Assembly (NCBI RefSeq): GCF_050948175.1
Contig: NC_135197.1
Location: 7,272,501-7,336,500, forward strand
Direction of reading: 5' to 3'
DNA length: 64,000 nucleotides
Origin: Xylocopa sonorina
Taxonomy: Eukaryota > Arthropoda > Insecta > Hymenoptera > Apidae
The translations under genes and the position numbers were made by a program. Shown one piece after another: positions 36,601 through 49,190 of this stretch (positions are counted from its first letter, which is position 1; every line of letters starts with the position of its first letter). A model generated the notes under the pieces. That model was not told the origin of the DNA and did no database searches. It was given only the letters and a program-made list of their open reading frames with translations.

Positions 36601-39600
36601 ACGTAGGGTCTCCGTTTTGCTCCAAGTGCACCACGTTCCCGCTTAGCGTTTCGATCTCCTGCGGTCGTTTCACCACGTGCATCCCAGTTTTTTCTCTAGG
36701 CGAGGACACCCCTCTAACGGTGTCCACGCTCACCCCAGTGTCCGTGGACCGCGCGCTCTCGATCGAATCGACGGACACCCCCGCGGACGATTTCAGCGAC
36801 GTACCACTTCCGTGATTGCTCATCCGCGCCTTCGTCCCAGCGCTGTTCACGTTTTTCGTATCGTTACTCCTCACTGCACCAACCACGCTGGACACGTTGT
36901 TCGCCCTCGAGCTAGTCGTGGACTGATCGGAACCGGACGTGTTCTTCGCGGTTCTCGTGGTTGCGTTCGCCACAGTCTTCGCCTCGGAGCCGTTCGTCGG
37001 CTTCGAAACCGTCCTCGCGTCCTCCTGTTTCATCGAAGCACTCGCGGCGGAAGTCATTGTCCTTTGAGTCTCGGTACTCGAGGAATTTCTGGTGGAACCG
37101 TTCGTTGGCTGCATCTCGTTCGCTTTGACCGAGTTGCTCGCCGACGAGGGTTGCAACGGAGTCGATTCCTCGATCTTCTGATCGTTCTTCCTCGTGTTCT
37201 GTTCGTTCATCGCGTTCTGGACCCTGTTCATACGCTGCGTCGCTGAGCCAGTTGTAACATTACTCGTAACGACACTGTTCACCTTGCTTGCACTTTTCAC
37301 TGATTGACTGATACTATTGTTCTTCGAATGACCGCCGACTGTCTCGTGCGTTGGAACAGGCGACTCGTTTCTGCTGTCCGTTCCACTTCTCGTTTTGTTA
37401 TAGTTAGCGTTAACTTTATTGGACTTTGACATCTGCGAGTTCGTTTGACGATGATCTTCACCGTTCACGACTTGAGAGTTTTGCGTCTGTCTAGTGGCAG
37501 AGTCATCGTTCGACGAGTTGGATGATTTGCTGTTGGAAAACTCTTGCTGACTCTTCGCCTTCTCCGAGTTATTCTTCCTCTCGCTGATCTCCTTCTCCAG
37601 AAGAATCGCGTTGGCGTCGATGTGCAACGGTTGAACAGCCGTGGTGGCAGTCGTGCTCACCACGCTGGAAGTACCCTTGGCGCCAGACGTCTGTCTCAGA
37701 AGATCCAGCAAATCCAAATCGACTCGATCGGAGTTGGAACCTTTCTCGCTCACGTGAGACTCTTTCGATCCTGCCTCGGACTGTTTGCTACCCTGACTGG
37801 ACTCGTTCGTCTGTTCATTACTCGCACGAGATTCCTTGGACCCTTTATCGACCCTAGTTTTATCCTTGTCGTTCGTCTGATTAGAGATGTTGATGAACCT
37901 GGCCGGATTCAAGGAATTCGAGCTAGCCCTGTTCGTCTTCAACGGAATCTTCGACGGGGACGTAAGTCGTTCCTTGCTAGACACTCTGCCAGCGCCGGTA
38001 GTCTTCTCCTGGTTTTGTTTCTTCGCGTTCCAGGCATTCCTCGACGGGGACGGGGCAAATTTCTGCTGTTTCGACGGCGAGGGCCTCGTGGATTCCTTCG
38101 GACGGTCCCTTTTCGCGAACTTTGGCGTTCTTTCCGGTTTCGTCGGCGTCCCCTGGATGGGGGACAGCTTGCTGGGCGTCTTCGGGACCTGTCGACGCGT
38201 GGCGAGGTTCGTGACGCTGTTGCTGTTTCCGGAGGCGTTCAAGCGATTTCTGGAATCTGCTGCATTTAAGCGGCTCCGCGAGTCCACGCGTCGACCGAGC
38301 TTTGGCGAGGAGAGACGTTCCGTGGACTTGCTGAGGGACGTCGAACGATGCCTGGTTGGTTGTGGGATCAGACTTCTCCTTGGACTGTTGTGCTGTGATA
38401 CTGAAACTGATATTAACGAAAGGAACGATGATTTCTTAATAATCGTACGCGAAGAATATGCTTCAGTATACAGTCGTTTTTCGAAACCGCCAACTTTACG
38501 GAAACGTGTCATAGATTTTAATACACAAGCGTTACCTCTCCGATCGAGTCTGCCCCTCCTTCGAGGATCCCCAGCCTCTGGTGACTGCGGTCTCGATTTG
38601 GATCGTGGCGGCGCTCCTTTGAAACCGCGTCCTCGAAAGGGAGAGACTCGCCCGGTAGCCAACGTCGGCGACGGACTCCTCCTTTCCGGTGAAACTGGCC
38701 TCGAGTCCGCGATGATCACGAAACTGGACCGCCTGTGCGCCCTCGAGGAAGACGTGGCGGAGGGCGCGATCTTGTACGGCTCAGGTGCACGCGGCGGCGG
38801 CGGCATCGCGTTGGGCGACAGGTAATTCCCGTCGGGTGCAGCGAGCACCCTGAACGGTGGCGGTCGTTGTGCATGGCCGTCGTCGAGCCGCCTCATCCTT
38901 TCGAGGCCCCGAAGCTGCAACGCGAGAATCACCACTGTTGGATTTTCCGAGAGCTTCCCGTTCTAACGAGCTATCTGCTTCGCGTACACCCTACTCTCAG
39001 CTGTCCTTATCTTTCCCAATTCTAAAACGTACACGCGGTTTCCTTGTTTGCATTCTGTCTACGCTGTTAAAACGCAATTTGCTTAACTATGATTCAGTGT
39101 TCCCTAAACAGGTCAACGGACGCTGTATCTGTTTTCATTCTCAGCTTCATAATTCTAGCTACGCTATACACCCTGTACAATATTTGCCATGATATCGCGC
39201 TATCGCTAGCTTGCTGACGCAGGCCAAACTTTCCAGTCCCTTTTACTTTGAAGCACGTTTGTCCGAGGAAAGTTCTACACGATACTGGGCGCGTTAATAA
39301 CAACCCAGGCCCCATTAAACAACCGCCACTTATTAAGTGAATAGTGATCCAGGGGCTTGATCGAGATGGTTCAGACTAATTGCTAAGATAACGACGATCG
39401 TGTGAATGCGGAGAAAGCTGTGGTACCTCGAGTCCTTCATGCAGACGACCAAGATGCGGAGGACGCCAAAATCTGTTGTCGCTCTCACCTGGAACACACA
39501 AGAATCTTCCTTGAGTATTAGAAAGCCGTAGAATCAGCTTTCGAGAGTACCTGCATTCTTTAAAAGCAGGTACGATAATCGCATTAGATCCACGAGAAAT

Positions 39601-42600
39601 TTTCAACGCCCTCCCGTTCTGCGCGGTTACGCGAGGATAAAAACGCATCTCTTGGTCCCGGAAGTGAGCGCAAAAAAACATTCCTTAAAATATTCAGCCC
39701 GTCTGCGCGTTCCTAACGAGCATACGGTGGAGTCTCTAAGGGCTCCCAGTTGCTTCTGGCCACTTCCTCTTCCTCTCTGCGTTACGTCTTCCGCTCGCGG
39801 AACATTTTCGAGCGTGGCCTAGCAATTAGCGATGCCGCGTGCAACATTCGTGATTATTCGTCGACTGTTGCGATTATTCACTCTAGTTGCAACGGGCCCT
39901 GTCGAGCGTACATCGGTCTCTACGCATTCTATTCACGCTCTCATACGCGGGAATGGTCGACTCGATCGCCTCGGTCTCGCTAGCTCGCAAGCACTATGCT
40001 TATTACCGCGATACCGTGACGCTGTTGATCTACATTCTCTATGCGCAATCCTGTAAGCTATTCTTCTACTTTTTTTCTAATTTTTAACGACGTAAGATGA
40101 ATCTTCGTTGCGAAGAATTCTTGCTGAGAAAGTTGTGACGTTGGGAGGGACTTCCTGGAGGTGTGCGCGTAGAGGGCTTTTACCTTGCCTTTCTTGTTTG
40201 AAAAGTTTTCTTTGGGAATTTGGACCATGTTTCCTTTCCCAGTGAGTTTCATGTTTGGCTCGCGTTATTCTTGCGTTTCGTTCGTGGATTCTTCGCATAT
40301 CTTTAGTTTCTTCGTCCATTAACGTAATACTCGGAGATAACAGATCGAAAAGCGTTCTATAGAAATCTTGATCCTTTCTATTTTTGATTGCGATCGAACG
40401 ATAAAAGAGAGACTTGCAGGACTGCACAACCCGTAACGAATGATTCTAGACAGGCTTCTCTTTGCTACGAATTCTTTTCAATCTTGTTACATTGATATAG
40501 AGGAGTATGTAAAAAAAGCTTATTAAAAGAGCAGTTTTACGATCGGAATGTATTATGCATTCCGTGCAAATGATTCTGAACAAAGCGTACTAACATATAG
40601 GTCAATGGAATCATTCGAAGCGGTCATACGGTGTGCGTTATTATCGCGACCAATCTTATTACGGAATTTCGCTGTGTGCCGCTGTGTTTATTCATTCTGT
40701 TACAACTAACTGCATTAACCAAACGCCGTGTGTAATTCGTTACCTTGGGAAATCCGAAACGCATCCATAAAACGCGATTTCACTTAATTACCATTGGTTT
40801 ATCGCAACGCGATATTTCGCCTCTAAACGCAGAGTTAAACGCTACAACCTGTTCCGATCGACCACCCACGCACGATCGATTCGCGAATCCCAAATACCAC
40901 ACCACTGACAGATACCAAATTCCACTTCCTTCGAATTCGACTTTCGAATAGAATTTAATTACCGCTGTATATCATTTCGCAACACTTATTAACAACCGTC
41001 AGAGAAAGAATAGAAGATAATCACAGCGGTAGCGGTGATCCAGGCGCCATCCGGATGAGACGTAGCCGACGCAACGCGAGGACGTTCTCCATGCAGGTGG
41101 TCCCCAAAGAATCTGCATCGTGTCCAATGACATTCCTCGAATCGCCACGGGACGACACCGGTCAGCATGAAGAATCGGCCGCGAACGAGCAGGAACGACC
41201 TCGTGGCCGAAATGTGAATCACGATTGCCCGCGTCGCGTTGATTTACGGCGGCCGCACTGTTTCGAATTAATGGAGAGGCCAATGGTGCCGCGATTTGCG
41301 AGCCGCGAACCCCGTACGAGTACGTTCCCCGGGAATTATTGCACGCTTTCTAGAAATCTGTCTCCCGTGAATCGCAGAAGCCATCTCCGGCCAACTGCGC
41401 TTCTGCTCTGACGGGCACCGATGCGGGAGAAAATGATGGAAGTGGAAATCGAGCGATTTTCTTCAGGAAAACTTCTCCATCTCCTTGCGGAAAATACTGG
41501 GCCGTCCGGTGGAAAGTATTTCTGTCTTCTCGTGGAAAACATTTTGACGGAGAATCTTCTCAGAAGAGAATCTTCGGTTCTTCCGTACTATTGTAGTCGA
41601 CTGAAGACAATATCGATCGTTTCGAATGTGGAAAGTTGATTCGACGCAAGTTTTAGACGCGTGGAAGCAAAAGGAATGGTTGCACCGTAGCGATCGTGTC
41701 GTAAAGCACGGCTCGACTGTTCGAGAAACATTGGCGAGTAAACGAGGTGGTTTCCGGTAATTAGGTTGCTTAAATTGTTAATGGAGAACCCGCTGGACGC
41801 GTCTAGACACACGACTCAGGCGAGTGTGGCTATATAAAAATCGTGCGAAACGGGAAATGCTTAAGAACCGCTTTAGAAACAGTTTAGGAACGGTTTATCG
41901 TATCATGTTTTTCACATGAGTTATATTAAGCAGAAATATGTGGAATGAAAGAAATGTGCCAGCGTTTGGAATGGAATCTGATAATATTATAAATACGTTT
42001 ACGATTTGAATATACAAATTAACACGATTAGTATGGAATGATATCATGTAACTCTGGGAATCGCTCTGAAAAAGCTTCGAGTCTGACCTTGGCGCCATGA
42101 AAACTGCACGTGAGATACGAATAGAGAAACCTGTGGTGTGATCGACGATTTTCCAGGCGCATTTGTATGCACAGTGCACTCTATCTAATTGCAATCGAGA
42201 ATCGGAAATTACAGCGAACGCGTAAAGGGTTGAATACTGCGGCATTACGTTTTATAAAGTCACCTGACGACAATTATTAACGCCTCGCGATTGAAAAACG
42301 AATTGAGGCACTGAAATCCACCGGAAACGTATAAAATCGAGCGATCCATAAATCACCTCGTTATCCAAACATCTTTCAACCCACTTTCGAAATCTCAACA
42401 AACAAAACCGGCTTCATCCCATAACGCGATTAATCTCTCAATTACCTACACAGGGACCCTTGTACGACTCTCTCGCCGGTGTCCAAAAGGGAGAAACAAA
42501 GTTCGTCACCGATTACTCAATCAATTAGCCCCGTGACCGGAGGCGGCGGTAACTGGTCGCCTCTCCGCTCGGATTCGCCTCAATTTCGCGGCAACTTAAC

Positions 42601-44885
42601 GGCTCGGCTACCTAATGAGGCTCGTTTAACGAGGCTCAGGCGAAACATCTCCCATGATCGACGTTATAAATAACGATTTAGCGGCGATGAGGCGTGGCGG
42701 AGCGACGTGCATCTCTTTTAATTAGCAACCGTTGCGCAACGTTTCGATTAACAGACTCTGACGCGGCTCCTCTTTCTTCCGCGCGTACAGAATCGTAAAT
42801 CGTGCGCCGCGACCGCGGGACAACGGGGTGAGAAATGGTAAATCAACGCCGCCGTTAACGCCGACGGAAAACTGCTCGAATCGGCCTCCAGCGAGGGATC
42901 AACGACCCCTCGTTACTCCCGCGTTCTATGTCTACCCGCGTGTATTCCACTGGCCAAGGAAGTGCCGCGCGGCGTAACGATCATGTAACAGCCGATTATT
43001 TCGCGAGGCAGTCGAGCAAGGACCGGCGAATTAATTGTTACGCGAGTACGGACAACTGCGCGTTCCGTTCCTCTCGCGGGCGTTCGCAACGGGGCGCATC
43101 ATTGTTGCCGGAGTTTCGTAACACTTTTATCGTTTACAAAAGTCCGTTCCATTTTTGCCGGGAAAGAGGAAGGGACCGTGAATGGATCTGTTGTGCTCTG
43201 GGGATAATAGGACGGGACAATGGGAAATGTTCGCAATAGCATAAGCTATTTGTATGATACAGTGTTTGTCGGAATAAGAAAATGAAAAGGATAAAGTAAA
43301 AGAGAGGAGCAGGTAGAGTAGCGCGAGAAAACTTCTCGCGTGCGACTTCGCGCCGCTGCTTTAACTCAAACGGGCCTCAGCGACACGTTTCTGTCGCAAG
43401 CGTTGTGTCCGTTGACAATCGTCATCGATCAAATGTGAAAATACAAGCGTGTGCATACATATTAATTCCGCGGTACCTTGGTCACGACAAAAAGCGATGC
43501 ATTATAGAGGGATCGCTCCTCTGTCTGGATTCGGTTACATGCTTGGAACGCGGAAAAACGGAAGGTCAAGACTGTGTTCGAACTTTGATCGACTTCGTTA
43601 ATCACTGTTCGAGAGGAAAATACTCCTCGATTCTTTCTTATTTTATTTTTCCCGTTTTACCGTATTATAGTTCAGTCAAGAATATAGGAAATACCTAGCT
43701 GAATTTTTCCTGGGTAAATGGAACGGTCGGACTTTTATCGATCTGATTCGAATCCGTTCGCGAAGACCGCCACGAGGGAGGCGCGCGACTTTTTCCTCTC
43801 TCAAGAAGAACCGTAAACGTTTCATAAACCTTTCACGCAGCGATTCCACTCGTCGATCTACCATATTGCAAATGCATCTTAAACATGCAAATTGGAAGTG
43901 AATTGAAGATTCATATATTCAAGGAGAAATAAGAAATCAGTTTAGAGGAAGAACCGCAACAAGTAACGATACGATCGCATCAAAGCACTCGCAATGAACG
44001 ATCAACGCGAGCCAAGGTGGCCGTTATAATAATCACGCTGGCTTCGCGGCAGATGTTATCCGGCTAGGCCAAAAAAGGCATTACCCATGAAATTTCAAGT
44101 ACGACCTCGTGCGCCAGTCACGAGAGTGGCTACGCGCCTTGCGAATTCCACCAATGCGTCAGCGTTTCGTAACAATTACCCCGTTACTCGAAAACTACCC
44201 CCGCAAACACTTCACCGCCAAAATCATCATCAACAACTAACAGTCAACTAGAAAACAAAATTCCAAAAAATTACTCGCTCGACGAACAACAAATAAACAG
44301 TTGCTCCTTAAGAAAAATTCCACGAGCCTCCACCTTGCATAGATCTGCAGTTAACTGCAAAAACACTTTGTCTTTCAACTTGATCCTCACTGTATCAACG
44401 CTCACGAAATGTTCCACCTCGCTCGCACACGAACCGATCCAAGCAACCCTCTCGCGTTGCGCTTGGTCAACGGTAACATCCGCAACGATCCAGCTCGATC
44501 CCCGAAACGAAAACGGAACGCTTCGCCAGAAGTTGGCCGGTGTTCACCGGGGCCTTACCTGGCTATCAGGTGGATAGCGGAGCGGTGTCGCCGCGCAGGG
44601 TGCATTTACGAGGATGGAAGCCTCGAGGAAGCGTCGGTGGTCGGCATCGACGTGCCGCGGCGTCGGTCCGCGTCTTCGCGTGAGCACGAACGCGTCCTTA
44701 CTGCCGCGGGGTTGGCCGGCTCGTCTGTTCGTCGAGAAAGCGCGAGGGTACAAGCTGGTCACTCGGGAGGCGCTGGCGCGATGACCAGGCGTCGTGGAAG
44801 CGTGGCCTGTTATCAGACCACTCGAACGTCCAGAATATACCTGGCTGATAGCAGGATGGAATCTGAACTGTACCGGGCTGTGCAT
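24669..44885 (-). CDS. stum: stumble (stum) orthologue, SPEC3/Stum family membrane protein
   Basis: Stum is needed for mechanical sensing in Drosophila proprioceptive neurons. Eight exons on the - strand join in phase: 44885-44559, 38914-38536, 38400-36603, 26400-26149, 25836-25620, 25535-25409, 25329-25135 and 24796-24669 (TAA 24671-24669). They give 1141 codons, about 1140 residues. The N-terminal ~830 residues are disordered and rich in Ser, Pro, Asn and Lys (HRRSSFVIIADSRPVSPERR near the start). A Cys-rich stretch (CCDCCPSMRCLAC, then CCPPERRFGAICRR) spans about 850-960. The Stum domain at about 992-1098 has two hydrophobic segments, IPCLPVPLAWFCLVWNVLLP (1012-1031) and roughly 1062-1095 with GWGWSIWWG. 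A charged tail follows. The ATG at 44885 follows an in-frame upstream stop but is inferred; further 5' exons are possible. The family call is strong, and exon 1 is the least certain. Confidence 0.85.
25135..25329 (-). other. stum: stum exon 7 with donor overlapping an in-frame stop
   Basis: The exon codes the second hydrophobic segment and ends ...TTA GCG A followed by GTAAGTAA. If the donor at 25134 is used, the protein continues ARKYKRFKAS through exon 8. If it is not used, translation adds Ser-Lys and stops at the TAA inside the donor region (25129-25127). The consensus donor and the matching acceptor and phase at 24796 favour splicing. Confidence 0.75.
26401..36602 (-). other. stum: 10.2-kb stum intron
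   Basis: The intron joins ...CCT AC at 36603 (donor GTGAGT) to G GTG CTG at 26400 (acceptor TTGCAG), reading EQNGDPTVLAAANG across the junction. The interior has only short open frames. One GC-rich stretch at 27619-27906 on the - strand has splice-like borders but the wrong phase to be a cassette exon here. Otherwise I see no gene, RNA gene or clear transposon. Confidence 0.7.
38401..38535 (-). other. stum: 135-nt stum intron that can be retained in frame
   Basis: Donor GTAACG at 38535 and acceptor TTTCAG ending at 38401. Removal restores ...LDRRVSQHNSPRRS. The length is 45 codons exactly and has no in-frame stop, so the frame stays open whether or not the intron is spliced. The translated intron (GNACVLKSMTRF... 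) is unlike the low-complexity flanks, and the flanking composition plus splice sites argue for removal. A second AG eight bases downstream (ending 38393) would break the frame. Confidence 0.7.
38915..44558 (-). other. stum: 5.6-kb stum intron
   Basis: Donor GTAAGG at 44558 follows ...PPDSQ and the acceptor TTGCAG ends at 38915, both in phase 0, reading PPDSQLRGLERMRRLDDG. The interior has short frames only. A short splice-bordered segment near 39423-39486 (- strand) was considered as an exon and not accepted. I see nothing else. Confidence 0.65.
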
Positions 44886-47800
44886 TGGGAAGTGTGCTCC
44901 GCGATGGAGGTTCTTGGAGGGAGTTCTGTTGCAGATTTCGAGGCTCAGGAATGTGTCTTGTTCGAGGGCTACGAGGCAGTGGCTCTAGGCAATGGCATGC
45001 GACCAACGGTTGGGTGAGATAAGTGTCTAGTTGTATGCTTGATAATATAATTAGCCGTAGCTGGCAAACGGCGGGACGAGGGTTGATCCGAGTACGTATT
45101 GGAAAATGTCCTCTGTGGTGGAGATTCTTGCACCGTTATAGAATGCTTTATTGTTTTATCTACATATATGGATAGATAATAGAATTTGATATTGCAAGTA
45201 TGCTTTGTTGGTATAGGTAGCATAGTGTTGTATTCATTTGAACAGTTATCGGTGATTAATGGCGGATAGTTTGGAGATGTTGAAGTAATCTCAGGTTTAT
45301 GTTCTTTATTGTGTATTCTTTACAGAGTATGTGTTTCCTCTATAGTAGTTTATTAGACGTAGAGTGTAGTGGTTAATGTGACACTTGAATTGTAAAGGAT
45401 GGAAATACTGTTGTGTAACATGTCGCGGTAAATACCTAAAAATAGTCCAATATTATAAAGAAGCTCGTTCACTTCGATCTAAAGAGTTTGCCATTTTATT
45501 TATTCCTAATGCACGTTGAACTGTGTACATTCGAAGGTATAATCGAAAATAAACGGTAAAAAACAGGGTTAATCCTAATGTTCTTACACGACATCGATCG
45601 TCGAACAAAGTGCAGCCACTTGTCCACCCACGCACCGGATCGGGTACGCTGCGGGGAGTGTTACACCATCGATGATGGTTACAACGTAAGTATGTTGTAC
45701 ATCGCTCGAATACGCGTTGCACGGGAGAGTATTCTGTAACACGGTGCGGCAGGCGAGGCCGTTCATTCATTCATTTGCTAGAGCTAGGTCTGCTGGATCC
45801 AAATTATTGGAACATTAGCTTGATTGAAGCGAGCTGGGCACGGCCCGGGATCGTACGATCGATTTTATGCACGTGTGTGTTCTCCGCGGCCCTTGAAACC
45901 TGCCGCGGCGATTAAAAGCCGCTGAAATTTACATTAAAATCAAATTTACCGAGTCCATCCGAAGCGGATACGTCAACATCTATCAATTCGAATCGTGGCG
46001 CAGGGAATACATCGGAACTCGACGAACGATGTTAATTTCACGGTCCAATTACGAATGCAGTTCAGAAAGGAACCAGATTTTTAAATGCGACGCGATTTCT
46101 CTGGATGCGAAGACTGATTGTTCTCCAAGGGTAAAATCGATCGAGCTCCTTTTAAACACGTTTTATTCGATCGTATATGTACAGTTTACATGATCATCGT
46201 CGCCACGTTACATATGGTACATCCGACCGCGGATTCAAATGGGTAACTTTCTGCTATGAGGAATAATTTTCTATGGGATCCAAAGCGAGCAGTCCTCACT
46301 CGTTAGCGTCGAATTCAAACTTCATGCTTGGTCCTTCCGATTCTTTTACGATTCTTTTCCTTCGCCAAAGTCCACGGGATGTAACGAGGTAGTTCAGAAA
46401 ATCAGTAACATCCCATTCGTCTCCCAACAGTTTTGCGATGTTGTCTGTCATTCGCCAAGTAAATCGAGGCGAGCCACACGTGCTCGTGCGAGCAAAACCG
46501 TGACGAACGATGCAATCTTCAACAGACGAATCGATAAAACTCGGTGGACCTACGCTTATTTGAATCGCACCTACGCATTGTTGGAACTTGATGCTGAACT
46601 TTACTGGTGGCTCTTCGTGGAAGTGGTTCTATACCGAACAAGCCAGATTAATGCGAAGTTCGTATCATAAGAAGCGGTGTTTCAGGAATTCATAACTGAG
46701 TATATAAATTCATTAAAATGTAAATTCATGCAATTAACGCTCAATTAATCAGGGAAAGCAGAAAATGTCTAAATGACTTTGAGATAGCTGATTCGCTAGT
46801 TTAAATTGAAAAATAATTGTACGAGCACCGCGAGCTTATTAATTCCTGAAGCACCGTTCATTCGTCTAACGATTTAATAACTCATTCACCAATTGCTTTC
46901 GTGGGCGCCACCTTGAGGAGACGCTTCGCCCAAGGAAAATTGAAATCGACGGAAATATACTTGGCGACGTGTTCTCGATCGATATTTTTCATTGCTCTTT
47001 GTATATTCAGTACTCGAGCACCGATATAAGCCGGTGACTCATGCACCATCCTTAATTAATGGTCGTTAACACAAAACGCGTTGCGCTCGACGTAGCCGCG
47101 ATAAAAATCAAACGGTTTCGGGGAAACGCCCTGGTGTTTCGTACGAATTTCATCGCCTCTGGACTTTTCTGCATAGCTGAACAGCCGAAGAATTCGCAAT
47201 CCTCTCGAGGTTCCGCTCGAACGCGAGGGACTTGCTTCTCCTCCGCTGTATGCGTGTACGTGGTGTATAATGCCTATGTATTTACAATTTCGCGTAAGTC
47301 TACAACTTTAACGTGTTGCCTACGACACGAATCGTTACTTTTGATTGATTTCCATTAGACGCATATATCTTCGATCACTGCGTTACTCCACGTAACTTTC
47401 TATTCCACGCAATATATTCTTTCTTATGTAATATCGAAAAAATTTGGAGAAACATCGTTCTGCGATTGCTTGTAACATTTTCGTTCGCAACGAAATTTAA
47501 TACTGTCTCACTTTTTTTTTTGGTGAAATGCTTAAGCCACATGATCGGTTACTTTATTTAACCTTTAGACACTGCGGAACTTATTGAGATGTGTAATTAT
47601 TAAAGTGGCCTCTAAACGATTCTCGTAAAGCCACTGATGATTAGAATTTTCTTTTTTTCTTTTTTTTTTGCTTTTTTAAGTTATATTTATAACACTGATG
47701 AATTCATTATTAGTCGTAATCATTTGTAAAAGTACAGTATAGAGAATGACTTCGAAGTAATTCGCTTTATCGGCATAGAAGAACGTTAAAATGCTCGTAA

Positions 47801-49190
47801 AGTAAGTGAAGAGTTTACATCTTTCCCGTCCTCATCTATCGGACTATCTTTTCACCTCGCATTTTTCTTCTATGAGATCGATCGTTGTTCGATCAAAGTA
47901 CAGCGAGTTTGGATTAACATTGAAATCAAGTAGTGATCCAGTCCGATCAGTTTACTTCAGTTACATGATTGTGGTGTTAGAACTTGTTATTCTTCCCGCA
48001 TATATTGACTTCTTTCAGATAGGCATTCTTTAAAAATAAACTTGTAACAAGACATGCAAACGAAAGGGGACCATTATGCTATCACACATTAATTCAAACG
48101 ATACATTAAATAAGTACTAAACATATTAATTTCTCGACTTTGGTACCGTGATTACTCTTTTAACGCAGACGATAATCTTTGCGCGAAATAAACCTTTATT
48201 ACACGTTCCTCGTGATCTTAATATCGTAAAACATCTCACGAGTATACCTTATAATAATTAATTCAACCGTAATATTGTCGTTACTATGTTCTGCCGTATC
48301 TGTACGAATATACAAGGAAAACATATATTTTTATATATTAATATCGTTCGATCATTCTCGACGATTATGAAAGAAAACTTGGAAATGTACGCGTTAACGT
48401 CGTCAAATACTAATCGTCCTCTCAATGTTTTCCTCGTATTAAATGAATTTTAAATGACATCTTAGCCTCAGGACGTAAAATCATCGCGTCGTTCGATTCT
48501 AATTACTGGAAGTAGCACACGCTAATGCACCGCACTATGGACATGATGTTCCGACGTTCTGACAACGAATTTTCTTGTTAAATATTGTCTGGTTTCAATA
48601 CACGTGAACGCAACTCGTCCTATAATATTTTAATCGCAGTAACAAGAATAAAAGTTTTGTCGTCTAATTTAGTCGAGCTATGTTTCCGATCTAGATCGAT
48701 CCTATACAAAACTGTAGAGAAAGTAGAAAGAAAAATGTAAAAGAAGAAAGAGGAAAAGCGACGCGACAGCATCATCTGTTGCACGCATCTTGCAAAAGCA
48801 CTTACATATCGTTTAGATGTGGAAAGGATTTTAACAGAAACCTAAACGATTTCTAACTAGTTCGAATTAAAATACACACATTAACTAGAAATGAATTGAC
48901 TAACGTAATCTCTAAACAATCGTGTACGCAGCAATGTCTCATGATTGCCGTGAAACTGAGCATTCATTTACCAGGCAATTATATTGGCAACTATACAAAT
49001 TAAATAAATATAATTCTATATCTGCAGTGGTGTATAGAATGTTTTCACCTATGCTACTGATCTTGGTACAGCCTTAGTTTCACGTAGTTACAAAAAATAA
49101 TGCTCTGTTATCTTTAAAGGAACTCCCTGCTGAAATAGTAATAGCTTCTCTTTTTTATCATTTTTTTTTCAAATATTTCGCTGGAATACT
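44886..49190. other. Intergenic region between stum and the TJAP1-like gene
   Basis: Should contain stum promoter or 5' UTR sequence near its left side and the 3' UTR of the TJAP1-like gene on its right; a - strand AATAAA lies at 48195-48200, about 990 bases past that stop codon. A candidate alternative 5' exon for stum is at 45588-45766. Runs of T occur near 47512 and 47652. No other gene is recognised. Confidence 0.5.

Noticed and set aside
38393..38400. Alternative acceptor TATCACAG for the short stum intron
   Set aside because: Using it shifts the downstream frame away from the clearly coding one; the AG eight bases upstream keeps the frame.
36677..38825. Long frames on + strand opposite stum exons (189, 241 and 312 codons)
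   Set aside because: Shadows of the stum coding strand, whose low-complexity Ser/Pro composition keeps the opposite strand open.
39423..39486. Possible 60-bp stum exon on - strand between a TTCCAG acceptor and GTACCA donor
   Set aside because: The direct join of 44559 to 38914 is already in phase and gives a good reading; the donor here is weak.
44409..45017. 202-codon frame on + strand
   Set aside because: Opposite to stum exon 1, whose donor and phase fit exon 2; the + frame has no domain and is read as a shadow.
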